64,000 nucleotides of DNA, taken from the NCBI RefSeq assembly GCF_021129235.1, contig NZ_JAJOMA010000018.1:100914-164913 (forward strand), written 5' to 3'. Below the pieces are notes generated by a model, which was given only the letters and a program-made list of their open reading frames with translations, was not told where the DNA came from and did no database searches. The stretch comes from Kineosporia mesophila (GTDB taxonomy: Bacteria; Actinomycetota; Actinomycetes; Actinomycetales; Kineosporiaceae). Below, piece after piece: positions 26,460-34,404 of this stretch (its first letter is position 1; every line of letters begins with the position of its first letter). The translations under genes were made by a program, and so were the position numbers.

Positions 26460-27386
26460 ATGACCAGGTTCGCGGCCCGCGCCATCGGCCTGGTCGGAAT
26501 GCTTCTCGTCCTGATCGCCTGCGCCCCAGAGGGCACGCCGCTGCCGGGTGCGTCCCCGGGCGTGGCGATCACGCCGGACCCGGCCCGGGCGAAGCAGGAC
26601 TCGGGTGACCTCTACGCCCGGGGATGCGCCTCGGGCTATCAGGACGCCGTGGTGCGTCCCTGCGTGTTCGACGACTCCGCGACCGGCGGCTCTCCCCTGG
26701 TCGTTGCGGTCGGGGACTCCAAGACGGCCCAGTGGGCACCCACGCTCCAGGTGCTCGCCGCCCGGCACCACTGGAAGCTGATCACCATGACGAAGTCCGG
26801 GTGTGCCTTCTCCGACATCCACCGGGTGCGGGTGGGAAAGGAGTACCGCACGTGTGTCGCCTGGAACGCCTCGGCCCTGAAGGCGGTACGCCGGTTGAAA
26901 CCCGCCCTGGTGGTGACCACCGAGCTGGACCACTACCCGACGATGGTGGACGGAAAACCGCTGAAGGGCGCCGCGAACCGGGCGGAGATGGTGCGGGGCC
27001 TGAGCACCCGGATCAACCAGGTGAAGGCCGCCGGCATCCCGGTGGTGACCGTCGCGGAGACGCCGCGCATGGGCTTCGACGCCGCGGCCTGCGTGCAGGC
27101 CCACCCCGGCCGTCTGGATTCCTGCTCCCGGCCACGTGAGCAGGTACTGGGCGGAGCCGGGGTGGTCAGCGCCGCGGCCGAGCGCAGCGGTGTGCCGGTC
27201 ATCGACCTGACCAGCCACTTCTGCTCGGCCACGACCTGCCCGGCGGTGCTGGGCAACCTGCTGCTCTACCGTGACGACCACCACATCACCGCCACCTTCG
27301 CCCGCAGCCTGGCCCCGTCCTTCGAGGCCGGGCTGCAGCGCGGCCTGACGCCCGCCCAGGCGCGGAAGCTGCTGACCTATAGTTGA
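26460..27386 (+). CDS. SGNH-hydrolase-like lipoprotein
   Basis: Exported protein of 308 residues. The N-terminus is a lipoprotein signal ending in LIACAP with Cys 21. The domain resembles the SGNH domain fused to acyltransferase-3 proteins: AVGDSKTAQW carries the GDS nucleophile, and DDHHITATFA the catalytic D-xx-H pair. Several cysteines (GCASGY, SGCAFSD, RTCVAW and others) probably form disulfides. It may de-acylate envelope glycans. Here the SGNH domain stands alone without the membrane acyltransferase. A small membrane gene starts 4 bp after its stop. Confidence 0.75.
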   Translation: MTRFAARAIGLVGMLLVLIACAPEGTPLPGASPGVAITPDPARAKQDSGDLYARGCASGYQDAVVRPCVFDDSATGGSPLVVAVGDSKTAQWAPTLQVLAARHHWKLITMTKSGCAFSDIHRVRVGKEYRTCVAWNASALKAVRRLKPALVVTTELDHYPTMVDGKPLKGAANRAEMVRGLSTRINQVKAAGIPVVTVAETPRMGFDAAACVQAHPGRLDSCSRPREQVLGGAGVVSAAAERSGVPVIDLTSHFCSATTCPAVLGNLLLYRDDHHITATFARSLAPSFEAGLQRGLTPAQARKLLTYS

Positions 27387-27390
27387 GCGG

Positions 27391-27594
27391 GTGCTGGAAG
27401 CCGCTCTCCTGATCGTCGTCATGCTCGCCGCCGTCGTCGTGATGGGCCTGACGCTGCGCGTGGTGATCACGGCGGTGAAGCAGTCGCGACGCGGCTACGT
27501 ACCCACCGAGGAGCAGCGCCAGCAGATCATGAAGCTGGGCGGGGCCGGCCTGATCCTGGCCCTGATCGCGCTCCTGATCCCGTCGATCTTCTAG
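27391..27594 (+). CDS. small two-helix membrane protein
   Basis: Protein of 67 residues with two hydrophobic helices (about 4-24 and 48-66) separated by a charged loop QSRRGYVPTEEQRQQ. The start is GTG 27391, 4 bp after the SGNH gene, so it is probably co-transcribed. No family recognised. Its TAG stop shares the bases CTAG with the stop of the opposite-strand gene. Confidence 0.65.
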   Translation: MLEAALLIVVMLAAVVVMGLTLRVVITAVKQSRRGYVPTEEQRQQIMKLGGAGLILALIALLIPSIF

Positions 27595-27737
27595 GGCGTG
27601 TTCCAGTAGGCGACGAGCCCCCCGCCGATCAGGAACAACACGACCGCCGCCGGGAACAGGTTCCCGGCGAACGCGAGCCCGGCCGCGATGAACAGCGCCA
27701 CCCCGCACAACACCCACACCCACGCCGACGCCTTCAT
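27591..27737 (-). CDS. very small membrane protein (48 residues)
   Basis: Opposite-strand gene for a 48-residue protein that is nearly all membrane: helix VWVLCGVALFIAAGLAFAG, then NLFPAAVVLFLIGGGLVAYW. ATG 27737 has a good ribosome site GGGAGG 6 nt upstream. Codon choice is strongly GC-biased in third positions, as in real genes here. Its TAG stop overlaps the stop of the convergent small membrane gene by 4 bp. It has the look of a DUF-type two-helix protein, but I cannot name it. Confidence 0.65.
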   Translation of the reverse strand: MKASAWVWVLCGVALFIAAGLAFAGNLFPAAVVLFLIGGGLVAYWNTP

Positions 27738-27825
27738 CCGCGACCTCCCACGCTCCGCCCCCGCGCCCTCACACTACGTCGCGGTGGCCGGATTGCCCAG
27801 GTTCGCAAGGCCCTCCCGGACGGGT

Positions 27826-28218
27826 TCAGAGCACGTCGAATCCCACGCAGACCACCAGGGTGGCGTCGGTGATCTCGTTCCCACCGCGCTCCCAGAACGC
27901 CCGGTGCGCCCCGGCCCACTCCCGCTGATCGGCGTACCCCTCCCCCTCCGACCGCGCGAACCCGTCGCTGACCGCCCCGAAGGCCACCACGTCCACCGCC
28001 GTGATCCGGATGCGCCCGATCTCGGCGATGTCGTCGTCGACGAGCACCATCACCTCGCCGACCCGCTCGAGCTCCTCACCCTCGTCCGCGTACTCGGACA
28101 GCAGCCCGGCGGTGCCCCGCTTCGGCCCGGCCAGCACCAGCCCGGTCAGCTTCTTGCGCATCGCCCCCGGCGTGCCGATCTCCATCGTCCGCAGCCCGTC
28201 GATCCGTGGCCAGCCCAT
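27826..28218 (-). CDS. ASCH domain protein
   Basis: Protein of 130 residues that fits the ASCH domain, a PUA-like fold linked with RNA binding. The opening region has the conserved MRKKLTGLVLAGPKRGTAGL block, the middle has GEVMVLVDDD and IGRIRITAVDVVAFG, and the end DATLVVCVGFDVL. Some ASCH proteins are N4-acetylcytidine amidohydrolases or ribonucleases; the activity is unknown here. Start ATG 28218. Confidence 0.82.
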   Translation of the reverse strand: MGWPRIDGLRTMEIGTPGAMRKKLTGLVLAGPKRGTAGLLSEYADEGEELERVGEVMVLVDDDIAEIGRIRITAVDVVAFGAVSDGFARSEGEGYADQREWAGAHRAFWERGGNEITDATLVVCVGFDVL

Positions 28219-28303
28219 CGTCCGCCCCTTCTCGTCCCTGGGTCGCAGACGAATGTCCGTCCCGCGACCGAAGAGACGCAGCCCTCGTCGAGATCAGCCT
28301 TGA

Positions 28304-28609
28304 CGGTACGACATCGACGAGAACAGTGATCGAGGCCGAAGGACCGGTCTCACCGATCAGTTCACGCCCTGGGACACCATCACCGATGTGCGCGCCGGGA
28401 ACGGCCCGGCACCGTCGTTCGTCATCGACTTCGCGCTGACCTCCGGACTTCGGGCCCGCACTTCCCTGGGCCGATTCGGAGACGATGTCCGGGAACTGCC
28501 ATACATCGTCGGCCCGGCCGCTACGTTCCGCGGCCAGACGGTCCCGGCCTACCGCGCTGTCCGTCACTACTGCGAGAACCCCGACCGGCGGCCCGGGATC
28601 GGCCGGTAG
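28304..28609 (+). pseudogene. PH-domain-like remnant
   Basis: A frame open from a TGA at 28301 to a TAG at 28609 lacks a good start codon but reads like protein: FTPWDTITDVRAGNGPAPS, then SLGRFGDDVRELPYIVG and AYRAVRHYCENPDRRP. The W-x-x-I-x-x-V pattern and the closing A-x-x-x-L/V-x-x-Y-x-x-x-P-x-x-R resemble bacterial PH-like domains of low-molecular-weight antigen type. The N-terminal membrane part expected in that family is missing. A GTG at 28388 could start a 73-residue protein. I regard it as a truncated gene. Confidence 0.4.
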
Positions 28610-28619
28610 GACTGACCAC

Positions 28620-28671
28620 AGGAATGAGGGACGCCTACCAGCCCGCGGGCTGGTAGGCGTCCCTCATTCCT
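28620..28671 (-). terminator. 52-bp perfect palindrome after the glycine betaine operon
   Basis: A perfect inverted repeat with no unpaired centre: each 26-bp arm starts AGGAATGAGGGACGCC. It lies 15 bp beyond the proW stop and 11 bp past the PH-like remnant. As RNA it would form a very stable hairpin, probably a bidirectional terminator. Confidence 0.8.
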
Positions 28672-28685
28672 GATCGAAAGTCAGC

Positions 28686-29606
28686 TCACACAGCAGCCAG
28701 CTCGCGGGCCTCGGCCGGCTGGACCTGGGCCTGCTCCAGCCCCTCGGACGCCTTGCGCTTCGGCCACCAGGACGGGTTGCCCCGGCCCTGACCACCGAGT
28801 GCGGCGGAGACGCGGTCGAGGTAGATCGCGAGAACCACCACGGCCAGGCCGCCTTCGATCGAGTCGCCGATCGCGAGGCTCTGTACCGAGGAGACCACGA
28901 TGCCACCCAGGCCCTCGCCACCGACCAGACCGGCGACGACCACCATCGACAGGGCCAGCATGATCACCTGGTTGACGCCGGCCATGATCGAGGCGCGGGC
29001 CAGCGGGAGTTGCACCTCACGCAGGATCTCCCAGCGCGAGCCTCCGAAAGCGGCCGATGCCTCCACGGTCTCGGGGTCGACCTGGCGGATACCGAGCTGG
29101 GTCAGGCGCACGGCGGGCGGGGCGGCGAACACGATCGTCGCGATCATGCCCGGCACCGCGCCGATGCCGAAGAACAGCACCGTCGGCAGCAGGTACACGA
29201 AGGTCGGTACCGTCTGCATGAAGTCGAGCAGCGGGGCCACGATCGCCCGCACCACCGGGTTGAACGCCGACCAGATACCCACCGGGATACCGATGGCGAG
29301 CGCGATGATCGTGGCCACCAGCACGGTCGCCAGGCTCTGCATGGTCTCGTACCACAGGCCCATCGAGTCGACCACGAGCAGGCCGACCACGAGCAGGGCG
29401 GTGAGCCCGATGCGACGGGTGATGACCAGGGCGATCACGGCGAACACGATCGTCATCGGCAGGGGCTGCAGCCCGGCCACGATGTCGTAGGTCCAGCGCA
29501 GCAGGTGGCTCAGCCAGGTGGTGAGGAAGTCGAAGAGACCCTCGAAATGCTCCTGGAACCACCGGATGACATCTTCGCCGTACTGACCGATCTTCAGATC
29601 AGGCAT
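28686..29606 (-). CDS. proW: glycine betaine ABC transporter permease
   Basis: Permease of the osmoprotectant ABC importer (306 residues, about 6 helices). The family EAA loop appears as VEASAAFGGSRWEILREVQLP in pieces, and the PTFVYLLPTVLFFGIG stretch is typical of ProW/OpuAB. ATG 29606 overlaps the proV stop by 8 bp. It is the last gene of the proX-proV-proW operon and is followed by a strong hairpin. Confidence 0.93.
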   Translation of the reverse strand: MPDLKIGQYGEDVIRWFQEHFEGLFDFLTTWLSHLLRWTYDIVAGLQPLPMTIVFAVIALVITRRIGLTALLVVGLLVVDSMGLWYETMQSLATVLVATIIALAIGIPVGIWSAFNPVVRAIVAPLLDFMQTVPTFVYLLPTVLFFGIGAVPGMIATIVFAAPPAVRLTQLGIRQVDPETVEASAAFGGSRWEILREVQLPLARASIMAGVNQVIMLALSMVVVAGLVGGEGLGGIVVSSVQSLAIGDSIEGGLAVVVLAIYLDRVSAALGGQGRGNPSWWPKRKASEGLEQAQVQPAEARELAAV

Positions 29607-30801
29607 TGACGGTCGCCTCCTCGCGGACCTCGGGAACACTCGACAGGCTGGACAGGATCGCCGCGCGGGGCACGACGCCGGCCAGCTTGCCGTCCTCGTC
29701 GACGACGGTCACCGGCACGACCTGACGGCCGGCCAGGTGCATGAAGTCGCCGATCACGGCGTCCGGCTTCACGGCGTGGTAGTCCTTCGTGACGGCACCG
29801 GACAGGTCTTTCTGCCCGCGGTTGACGGCATCCAGGAGGTTGGTGTCGGTGACGACGCCGAGCAGGTGCCCGTCGTCCTTCAGCACGAACGCCCCGTTGG
29901 CCTCGTTGTCGGCGAGTCGGGTGAGGGCCGAGCGGGGTTCCTCGTCGACCTTGAAGGTGAGAAGGGCGGGACGCACCAGGTCGGTGGCGGTGAGTACCCG
30001 GGCCCGGTCGACGTCGGCCACGAACTCGCTGACGTAGTCGTCGGCGGGCCGGGCCACGATCTCGACCCCGGCGCCGGTCTGCACGACCTGGCCGTCACGC
30101 ATGACCATGATCCGGTCGCCGATGCGCATGGCCTCGTTCAGGTCGTGCGTGACGAAGACGGTGGTGCGCTTGTCCTCGGCCTGCAACTGCATGAGCAGGT
30201 CCTGCATGTCGCGGCGGATCAGCGGGTCGAGGGCCGAGAACGGCTCGTCCATCAAGAGGATCGGTGGGTCGACGGCGAGCGCCCGGGCCAGTCCCACACG
30301 CTGGCGCATACCGCCGGACAGCTCGTGCGGGTACTTCGAGCCCCGCCCGTTCAGCCCGACCCGGTTCAGCGCCGCGTCGGCCTTCTCGAACCGCTCGCTC
30401 TTGGAGATCCCGCGCACCTTGAGCCCGTACGCGGCGTTCTCCAGCACCGTGCGGTGCGGGAAGAGCGAGAAGTGCTGGAACACCATGCCGATCTTCTCGT
30501 TGCGGATCTGCCGCAGCCGGGAGTCGGGGATGCCCACGATGTCCTCGCCGTCGATGAGCAGCTGACCGCTGCTCGGCTCGTTCAGGCGGTTGATCATGCG
30601 CAGAACGGTGGACTTGCCAGAACCGGAAAGTCCCATCACGACGAACATCTCGCCGGTCTCGATGGTGAAGTTGACGTCGTGCGCACCGAGGTAGCCACCG
30701 GCCCGGGCCACCGCGGCGGCCGGGTCGTCACTGGCCAGCGCCCGGCGGGCCGCGCTGTCGCTCAGCCCGTAGGCCTTGCTCAGTCCCTTGCCCTCGATCA
30801 T
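29599..30801 (-). CDS. proV: glycine betaine ABC transporter ATPase with CBS domains
   Basis: ATP-binding subunit of 400 residues. Walker A is MGLSGSGKSTVLRMINRL, the signature is HELSGGMRQRVGLARAL, and Walker B is ILLMDEPFSALDPL. A tandem CBS pair occupies roughly residues 270-395; in OpuA these sense ionic strength and gate transport under osmotic stress. The stop overlaps proW, and the start overlaps the proX stop (ATGA), so the three genes are translationally coupled. Confidence 0.95.
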   Translation of the reverse strand: MIEGKGLSKAYGLSDSAARRALASDDPAAAVARAGGYLGAHDVNFTIETGEMFVVMGLSGSGKSTVLRMINRLNEPSSGQLLIDGEDIVGIPDSRLRQIRNEKIGMVFQHFSLFPHRTVLENAAYGLKVRGISKSERFEKADAALNRVGLNGRGSKYPHELSGGMRQRVGLARALAVDPPILLMDEPFSALDPLIRRDMQDLLMQLQAEDKRTTVFVTHDLNEAMRIGDRIMVMRDGQVVQTGAGVEIVARPADDYVSEFVADVDRARVLTATDLVRPALLTFKVDEEPRSALTRLADNEANGAFVLKDDGHLLGVVTDTNLLDAVNRGQKDLSGAVTKDYHAVKPDAVIGDFMHLAGRQVVPVTVVDEDGKLAGVVPRAAILSSLSSVPEVREEATVNA

Positions 30802-31799
30802 TTGAGGATCACCGACTCCGCGTCTTGACCGTCACTGGACTGCACACCCTTGAGGAACTCCCGGACCTTGTCCGGGTTGTCGTTGATCCAGGCCTTGGCG
30901 ATGTCGGGCAGGGACTTACCGTCCTTGTCCTTGTCGTAGTAGAACTGGCCGGCCTCGTCCGTGGTGAAGGTCAGGTTCTTGAGGAAGGCCGCGATGTTGG
31001 GGTTGTCCGCGGCCCAGCCCTTGCGCGACACGGTGCGGATCTCACCGGCGCCGCCCCAGACCTTGTCCGGGTCCTGCAGGAACGTCGCCCCGAAGTCCAC
31101 GGTCATCCAGTGCGGGCTCCAGCCCAGGAAGACGATGGCCTTGCCGGAGGAGTCGGCCTTCTGCACCTGGGTCAGCATGGCCGCCGTACCGCTGGCCACC
31201 AGCTTCCAGTCGCCCAGACCGTAGGCGTCGTCGTCGATGGCCTTCTGGATCGTCTCGTTGCCGGGGGAACCGGCCTCGATGCCGTAGATCCGGCGGCCGA
31301 ACTCGTCACCGTGCTGGTCCAGGTCGGCCAGCGACTTGATGCCGAGGCGCTCGGCGGTCTTGGCCGGCACGGCCGGGGCGTACTCGGTGCCCTTGAGGAT
31401 CGTGCTGTCGACCTCCACGTCACCGGCGTCGATCAGGTCGCCGTAGGTGGGTTCCTGCGAGGGCCACCAGTTGCCCAGGTAGGCGTCCGCGTCGCCGGTG
31501 GACATCGCCTGCGCGCCGAGCTCGACCGAGACCTCGTCGACCTTCACCGAGTAGCCCAGACCCTCCAGGATCTGCTTGCTGATCTCGTTCTCGGCCTGAA
31601 GGTCGACCCAGGGCTGCTGGATCAGGGTGACGGACTCGGCGCCGCCACCACTGTCGTCACCACCGCCACCGCTGTCGGCGACCAGGGCGAAGTCGCCCTT
31701 GTCCTGCGCGCTGGAGCAGGCCATGGTGGTCGCGACCGCCGTCACGCAGACCGCGAGGGCCAGCATCCTGCGACCGCGGCGTAGGCCGGGAGGCTTCAT
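30798..31799 (-). CDS. proX: glycine betaine-binding lipoprotein
   Basis: Substrate-binding lipoprotein of 333 residues (OpuAC/ProX family). The signal peptide ends in a lipobox TMACSS, followed by an Asp/Gly/Ser-rich linker. The binding fold shows QPWVDLQAENEISKQILE, VSVELGAQAMSTGDADAYLGNWWPS and later FLGWSPHWM, where Trp residues would form the aromatic cage around the trimethylammonium group. It is first in the operon. The roughly 480 bp upstream hold the promoter, but I see no recognisable operator. Confidence 0.93.
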   Translation of the reverse strand: MKPPGLRRGRRMLALAVCVTAVATTMACSSAQDKGDFALVADSGGGGDDSGGGAESVTLIQQPWVDLQAENEISKQILEGLGYSVKVDEVSVELGAQAMSTGDADAYLGNWWPSQEPTYGDLIDAGDVEVDSTILKGTEYAPAVPAKTAERLGIKSLADLDQHGDEFGRRIYGIEAGSPGNETIQKAIDDDAYGLGDWKLVASGTAAMLTQVQKADSSGKAIVFLGWSPHWMTVDFGATFLQDPDKVWGGAGEIRTVSRKGWAADNPNIAAFLKNLTFTTDEAGQFYYDKDKDGKSLPDIAKAWINDNPDKVREFLKGVQSSDGQDAESVILK

Positions 31800-32241
31800 C
31801 GGACTTCTCCTTCTTCCGGTGCTGCTGCTGATGCTGCCGATTCAGTGGTCCACCCGGGCCGGAGCGTCACAGAAACTGCGCCGGGCGGCCGCTCTTGGAC
31901 CAAGACACGTCAAGGTGCGGCCGAAAGTTCATGTCCTGCAAGAAACCGGACCACCGCAGGGTTGCTGGTCCCGGAAAGATCCGGTCCCGCTGGGCGGGTC
32001 ATGGCCTCGAACAGGGTCGTTCTTCGGGTTCACGTCATCGTCGGCAGGTGGATACGGGACGCACCACCCTGCCAGGAAACGCGCCCGGAAGCTCGCCGGG
32101 GGCGAGAATTATGCGCCGATTACCACACGTTGTCCCCGTGTCCGCAGCGGGGTGTCCGCGTCCACGACCCATAGCTCCGTCCTCTCGGCTGCCCCTGATC
32201 GTGGCAGCCGGGAGAACCAGGGTCGATAGTCCCGAACTGGA
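31800..32241. other. intergenic region between proX and the LysR terminator
   Basis: About 440 bp without a credible gene. All reading frames here are short and Arg-rich with no family match. It should contain the proX promoter, which would be expected to respond to osmotic stress. I see no clear palindrome or riboswitch fold. Confidence 0.5.
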
Positions 32242-32262
32242 GAGAGAGACCAATTCTCTCTC
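32242..32262 (-). terminator. hairpin after the LysR gene
   Basis: GAGAGAGA / TCTCTCTC 8-bp stem with a 5-nt loop, 18 bp past the LysR stop on the minus strand. The surrounding 50 bp are unusually AT-rich for this genome. Confidence 0.5.
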
Positions 32263-32279
32263 AATCCTATAGAGATTAT

Positions 32280-33164
32280 CTATGCCTCGTCGCCGTACAT
32301 CGACGCCGCGAGGGTACGGAAGTGCTGTCCCGGGCTGCTGAGCCCCCGCGCCCGCCAGATCAGGTGCACGGCCGCGACCGTGGGCCGGCGCAGCGGCAGC
32401 ACCCGGGCCCCGCGCTGGGCGGCGTCCTCGGCCAGCCCTTCCGGCAGCAGGGCGGCCCCGGCCCCGGCCAGGACCAGCGGGATCACCGCGGCCAGGTGCG
32501 CGGTCTCCACAGCCAGCTCCGACGCCTCGCCGGCCACCTGGAGTTCGGTGTCGAGCAGTTCCCGCAGCGCGGTGCCCCGCAGCGTACAGATCAGGCCGAG
32601 CGGCACCAGCTCGGTGACGCTCACCGTGGTCTGGCCGGGCAGGGCGTCGGGCGGCAGCACCGCCACCAGCCGGTGCTCGACCAGCCACTGGCTCTCCAGC
32701 ACCCCGGCCGGCGGGGTGCCGTCGACCAGGCCGAAGTCCGCGTCGCCCGAGCGGACCTGGTCGAGCACGTCGGAACGCCGCGCCGGGTCGCCGATGCTGA
32801 ACTGCACCGCCGGGTGGGCCTGCCGGAACTCGCCGATGATCTGCACCAGCGGCTCGACCGCCCACAGGGTGTTCGAGATGATCGTGAGCCGCCCGAACCC
32901 GATGTCGGTGACGCTGCGTACGGCGGTGGTGGCCAGCTGGAACGAGCGCAGGGTCCGGCGGGCCGGCACCATCAGAGCCTGCCCGGCCGCCGTCAGGCGT
33001 ACTCCCCGCCCCAGACGCTCGAACAGCGGTGAACCCAGCTCCCGCTCGAGCAGGCCGATGGCGTGGGAGAGGCTGGGCTGGGCGATGGTGAGGGCCGCCG
33101 CGGCCCGGGTGAAACTCCCGCACTCCGCGACCGCGAGGAAATACTCCAGCTGTCGACGGTCCAT
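32280..33164 (-). CDS. LysR family transcriptional regulator
   Basis: LysR-type regulator of 294 residues. The N-terminal HTH reads RQLEYFLAVAECGSFTRAAA then ALTIAQPSLSHAIGLLERELG and LFERLGRGVRLTAAG. The C-terminal part is the periplasmic-binding-like effector domain. It closely resembles CynR/CbbR-type regulators, but the effector is not predictable. It could control proXVW (upstream in its own transcription direction's path) or the divergent Ca-binding repeat protein, whose start is 155 bp away. Target assignment is a guess. Confidence 0.93.
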   Translation of the reverse strand: MDRRQLEYFLAVAECGSFTRAAAALTIAQPSLSHAIGLLERELGSPLFERLGRGVRLTAAGQALMVPARRTLRSFQLATTAVRSVTDIGFGRLTIISNTLWAVEPLVQIIGEFRQAHPAVQFSIGDPARRSDVLDQVRSGDADFGLVDGTPPAGVLESQWLVEHRLVAVLPPDALPGQTTVSVTELVPLGLICTLRGTALRELLDTELQVAGEASELAVETAHLAAVIPLVLAGAGAALLPEGLAEDAAQRGARVLPLRRPTVAAVHLIWRARGLSSPGQHFRTLAASMYGDEA

Positions 33165-33319
33165 CGGCCACAGAGTAGGGCTCGCCTGTTACAGGTGGGG
33201 GTCTTCCAGCGCCCACCGGTTCATGAGAGGGCCTTCATGTTCCTCTCCTGCGGCGCTCACCTGCGCCCGGTGAACTTCTCTTGCCCGGAAGGACAATCCG
33301 AAGACCTCAGGAGCCAGCC

Positions 33320-33847
33320 ATGAAGCGCATGACCCGCACCCTTCCCCTCGCCGTCACCGCCGCGGCCGCCCTCGGCGCCGGCACCCTCCTGCTCGCGGGC
33401 CCGGCCAGTGCCGCCGCCCCCACCGCCGCGGCGACCCGCACCTGCAACGGGGTGAAGGCCACCATCGTCGGCACCGGCGGGGCGGACGACATCGAGGGCA
33501 CCCGCGGCCGGGACGTGATCGTGGCGCTCGGGGGTGCGGACGAGATCGACGGCCACGGCGGCAACGACCTGATCTGCGGTGGGGCCGGTTCCGACGAGAT
33601 CGACGGCGGCTCCGGGAAGGACGTGGTCTTCGGCGGGTCGGGGAACGACGAGATCGACGGGGACTCCGGGGCCGACCGGCTGCACGGGGGCAAGGGCCAC
33701 GACGAGATCCAGGGCGGCTCCGGCAACGACCGGCTGTGGGGCAACTCGGGCAACGACCTGCTCGAGGGTGACTCCGGCAAGGACAAGCTCTCCGGCGGGG
33801 CCGGCCGCGACCGCGTCTACCAGGGCGAGGAGCCGGACAACGACTGA
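33320..33847 (+). CDS. secreted calcium-binding (RTX-type) repeat protein
   Basis: Secreted protein of 175 residues. The Sec signal peptide (1-32) ends near GPASA-AAP. The rest is a run of glycine-rich nonapeptides of the type GGxGxDxIx, as in GGADEIDGHGGNDLICGG and GGSGNDRLWGNSGNDLLEG. These form a calcium-binding parallel beta-roll. Unlike large RTX toxins it lacks any effector domain and secretion signal of type I, so it is a Sec-exported repeat protein, as common in actinobacteria. The convergent DUF2500 gene ends 7 bp beyond. Confidence 0.88.
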   Translation: MKRMTRTLPLAVTAAAALGAGTLLLAGPASAAAPTAAATRTCNGVKATIVGTGGADDIEGTRGRDVIVALGGADEIDGHGGNDLICGGAGSDEIDGGSGKDVVFGGSGNDEIDGDSGADRLHGGKGHDEIQGGSGNDRLWGNSGNDLLEGDSGKDKLSGGAGRDRVYQGEEPDND

Positions 33848-33854
33848 GGGGACC

Positions 33855-34244
33855 TCAGCGGTCCTGCGGGGTGCGGCTGAAACCCTGGTAGCGGGTGCCC
33901 TGGTAGGTGACCTGACCGCGGTCGCCCTCCAGGAGCGTCCCCCATTGGTTCCCCTCGACCGGGAACTCGATGCGGTCGTGCCCCTGGATCTCGAACGTCA
34001 CGAAGTAATCGGTGTGTGAATGTTCGTTGCTCCGGCGGTGGTCCTGGCGCTTGGCCACGACCGTGCCGGGCACGGTGAGCACGGGCGCGGCGTTGTCCCG
34101 CCTCCGCTGCTGCATCCCCTGGATCGTGGCCCTGCCGATTGCCACCACGAAGGCCAGGAAGACCAGCGCGATCACACCCGCGAAGGCGAACCAGACGTAG
34201 AAGAACGGGTCGATGGAGCCGTCGAAGTCCCTGAATCCATCCAT
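33855..34244 (-). CDS. DUF2500 membrane protein
   Basis: Protein of 129 residues with one N-terminal membrane helix (FFYVWFAFAGVIALVFLAFV) and a soluble part matching DUF2500: VPGTVVAKRQDH, DYFVTFEIQGHDRIEFPV, and GDRGQVTYQGTRYQGF. Function unknown. ATG 34244 has CAGGAGAA upstream; the longer frame to 34316 adds non-family residues. Its leader faces the divergent dihydroxyacetone kinase gene. Confidence 0.85.
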   Translation of the reverse strand: MDGFRDFDGSIDPFFYVWFAFAGVIALVFLAFVVAIGRATIQGMQQRRRDNAAPVLTVPGTVVAKRQDHRRSNEHSHTDYFVTFEIQGHDRIEFPVEGNQWGTLLEGDRGQVTYQGTRYQGFSRTPQDR

Positions 34245-34404
34245 CGGTGGTTCTCCTGAGCGTGAGCGGTTGGGCGCGACACCGTACAGACACGGTGAAG
34301 GGGTCATTCGATGCATGCAGGATCTGTGACTTCTGACGCCTCATGTGCCCCACAGCGCGCTTCGATAGTGTCGAAGAGGATTCACGCCGCGCGAAGGAGC
34401 ATTC

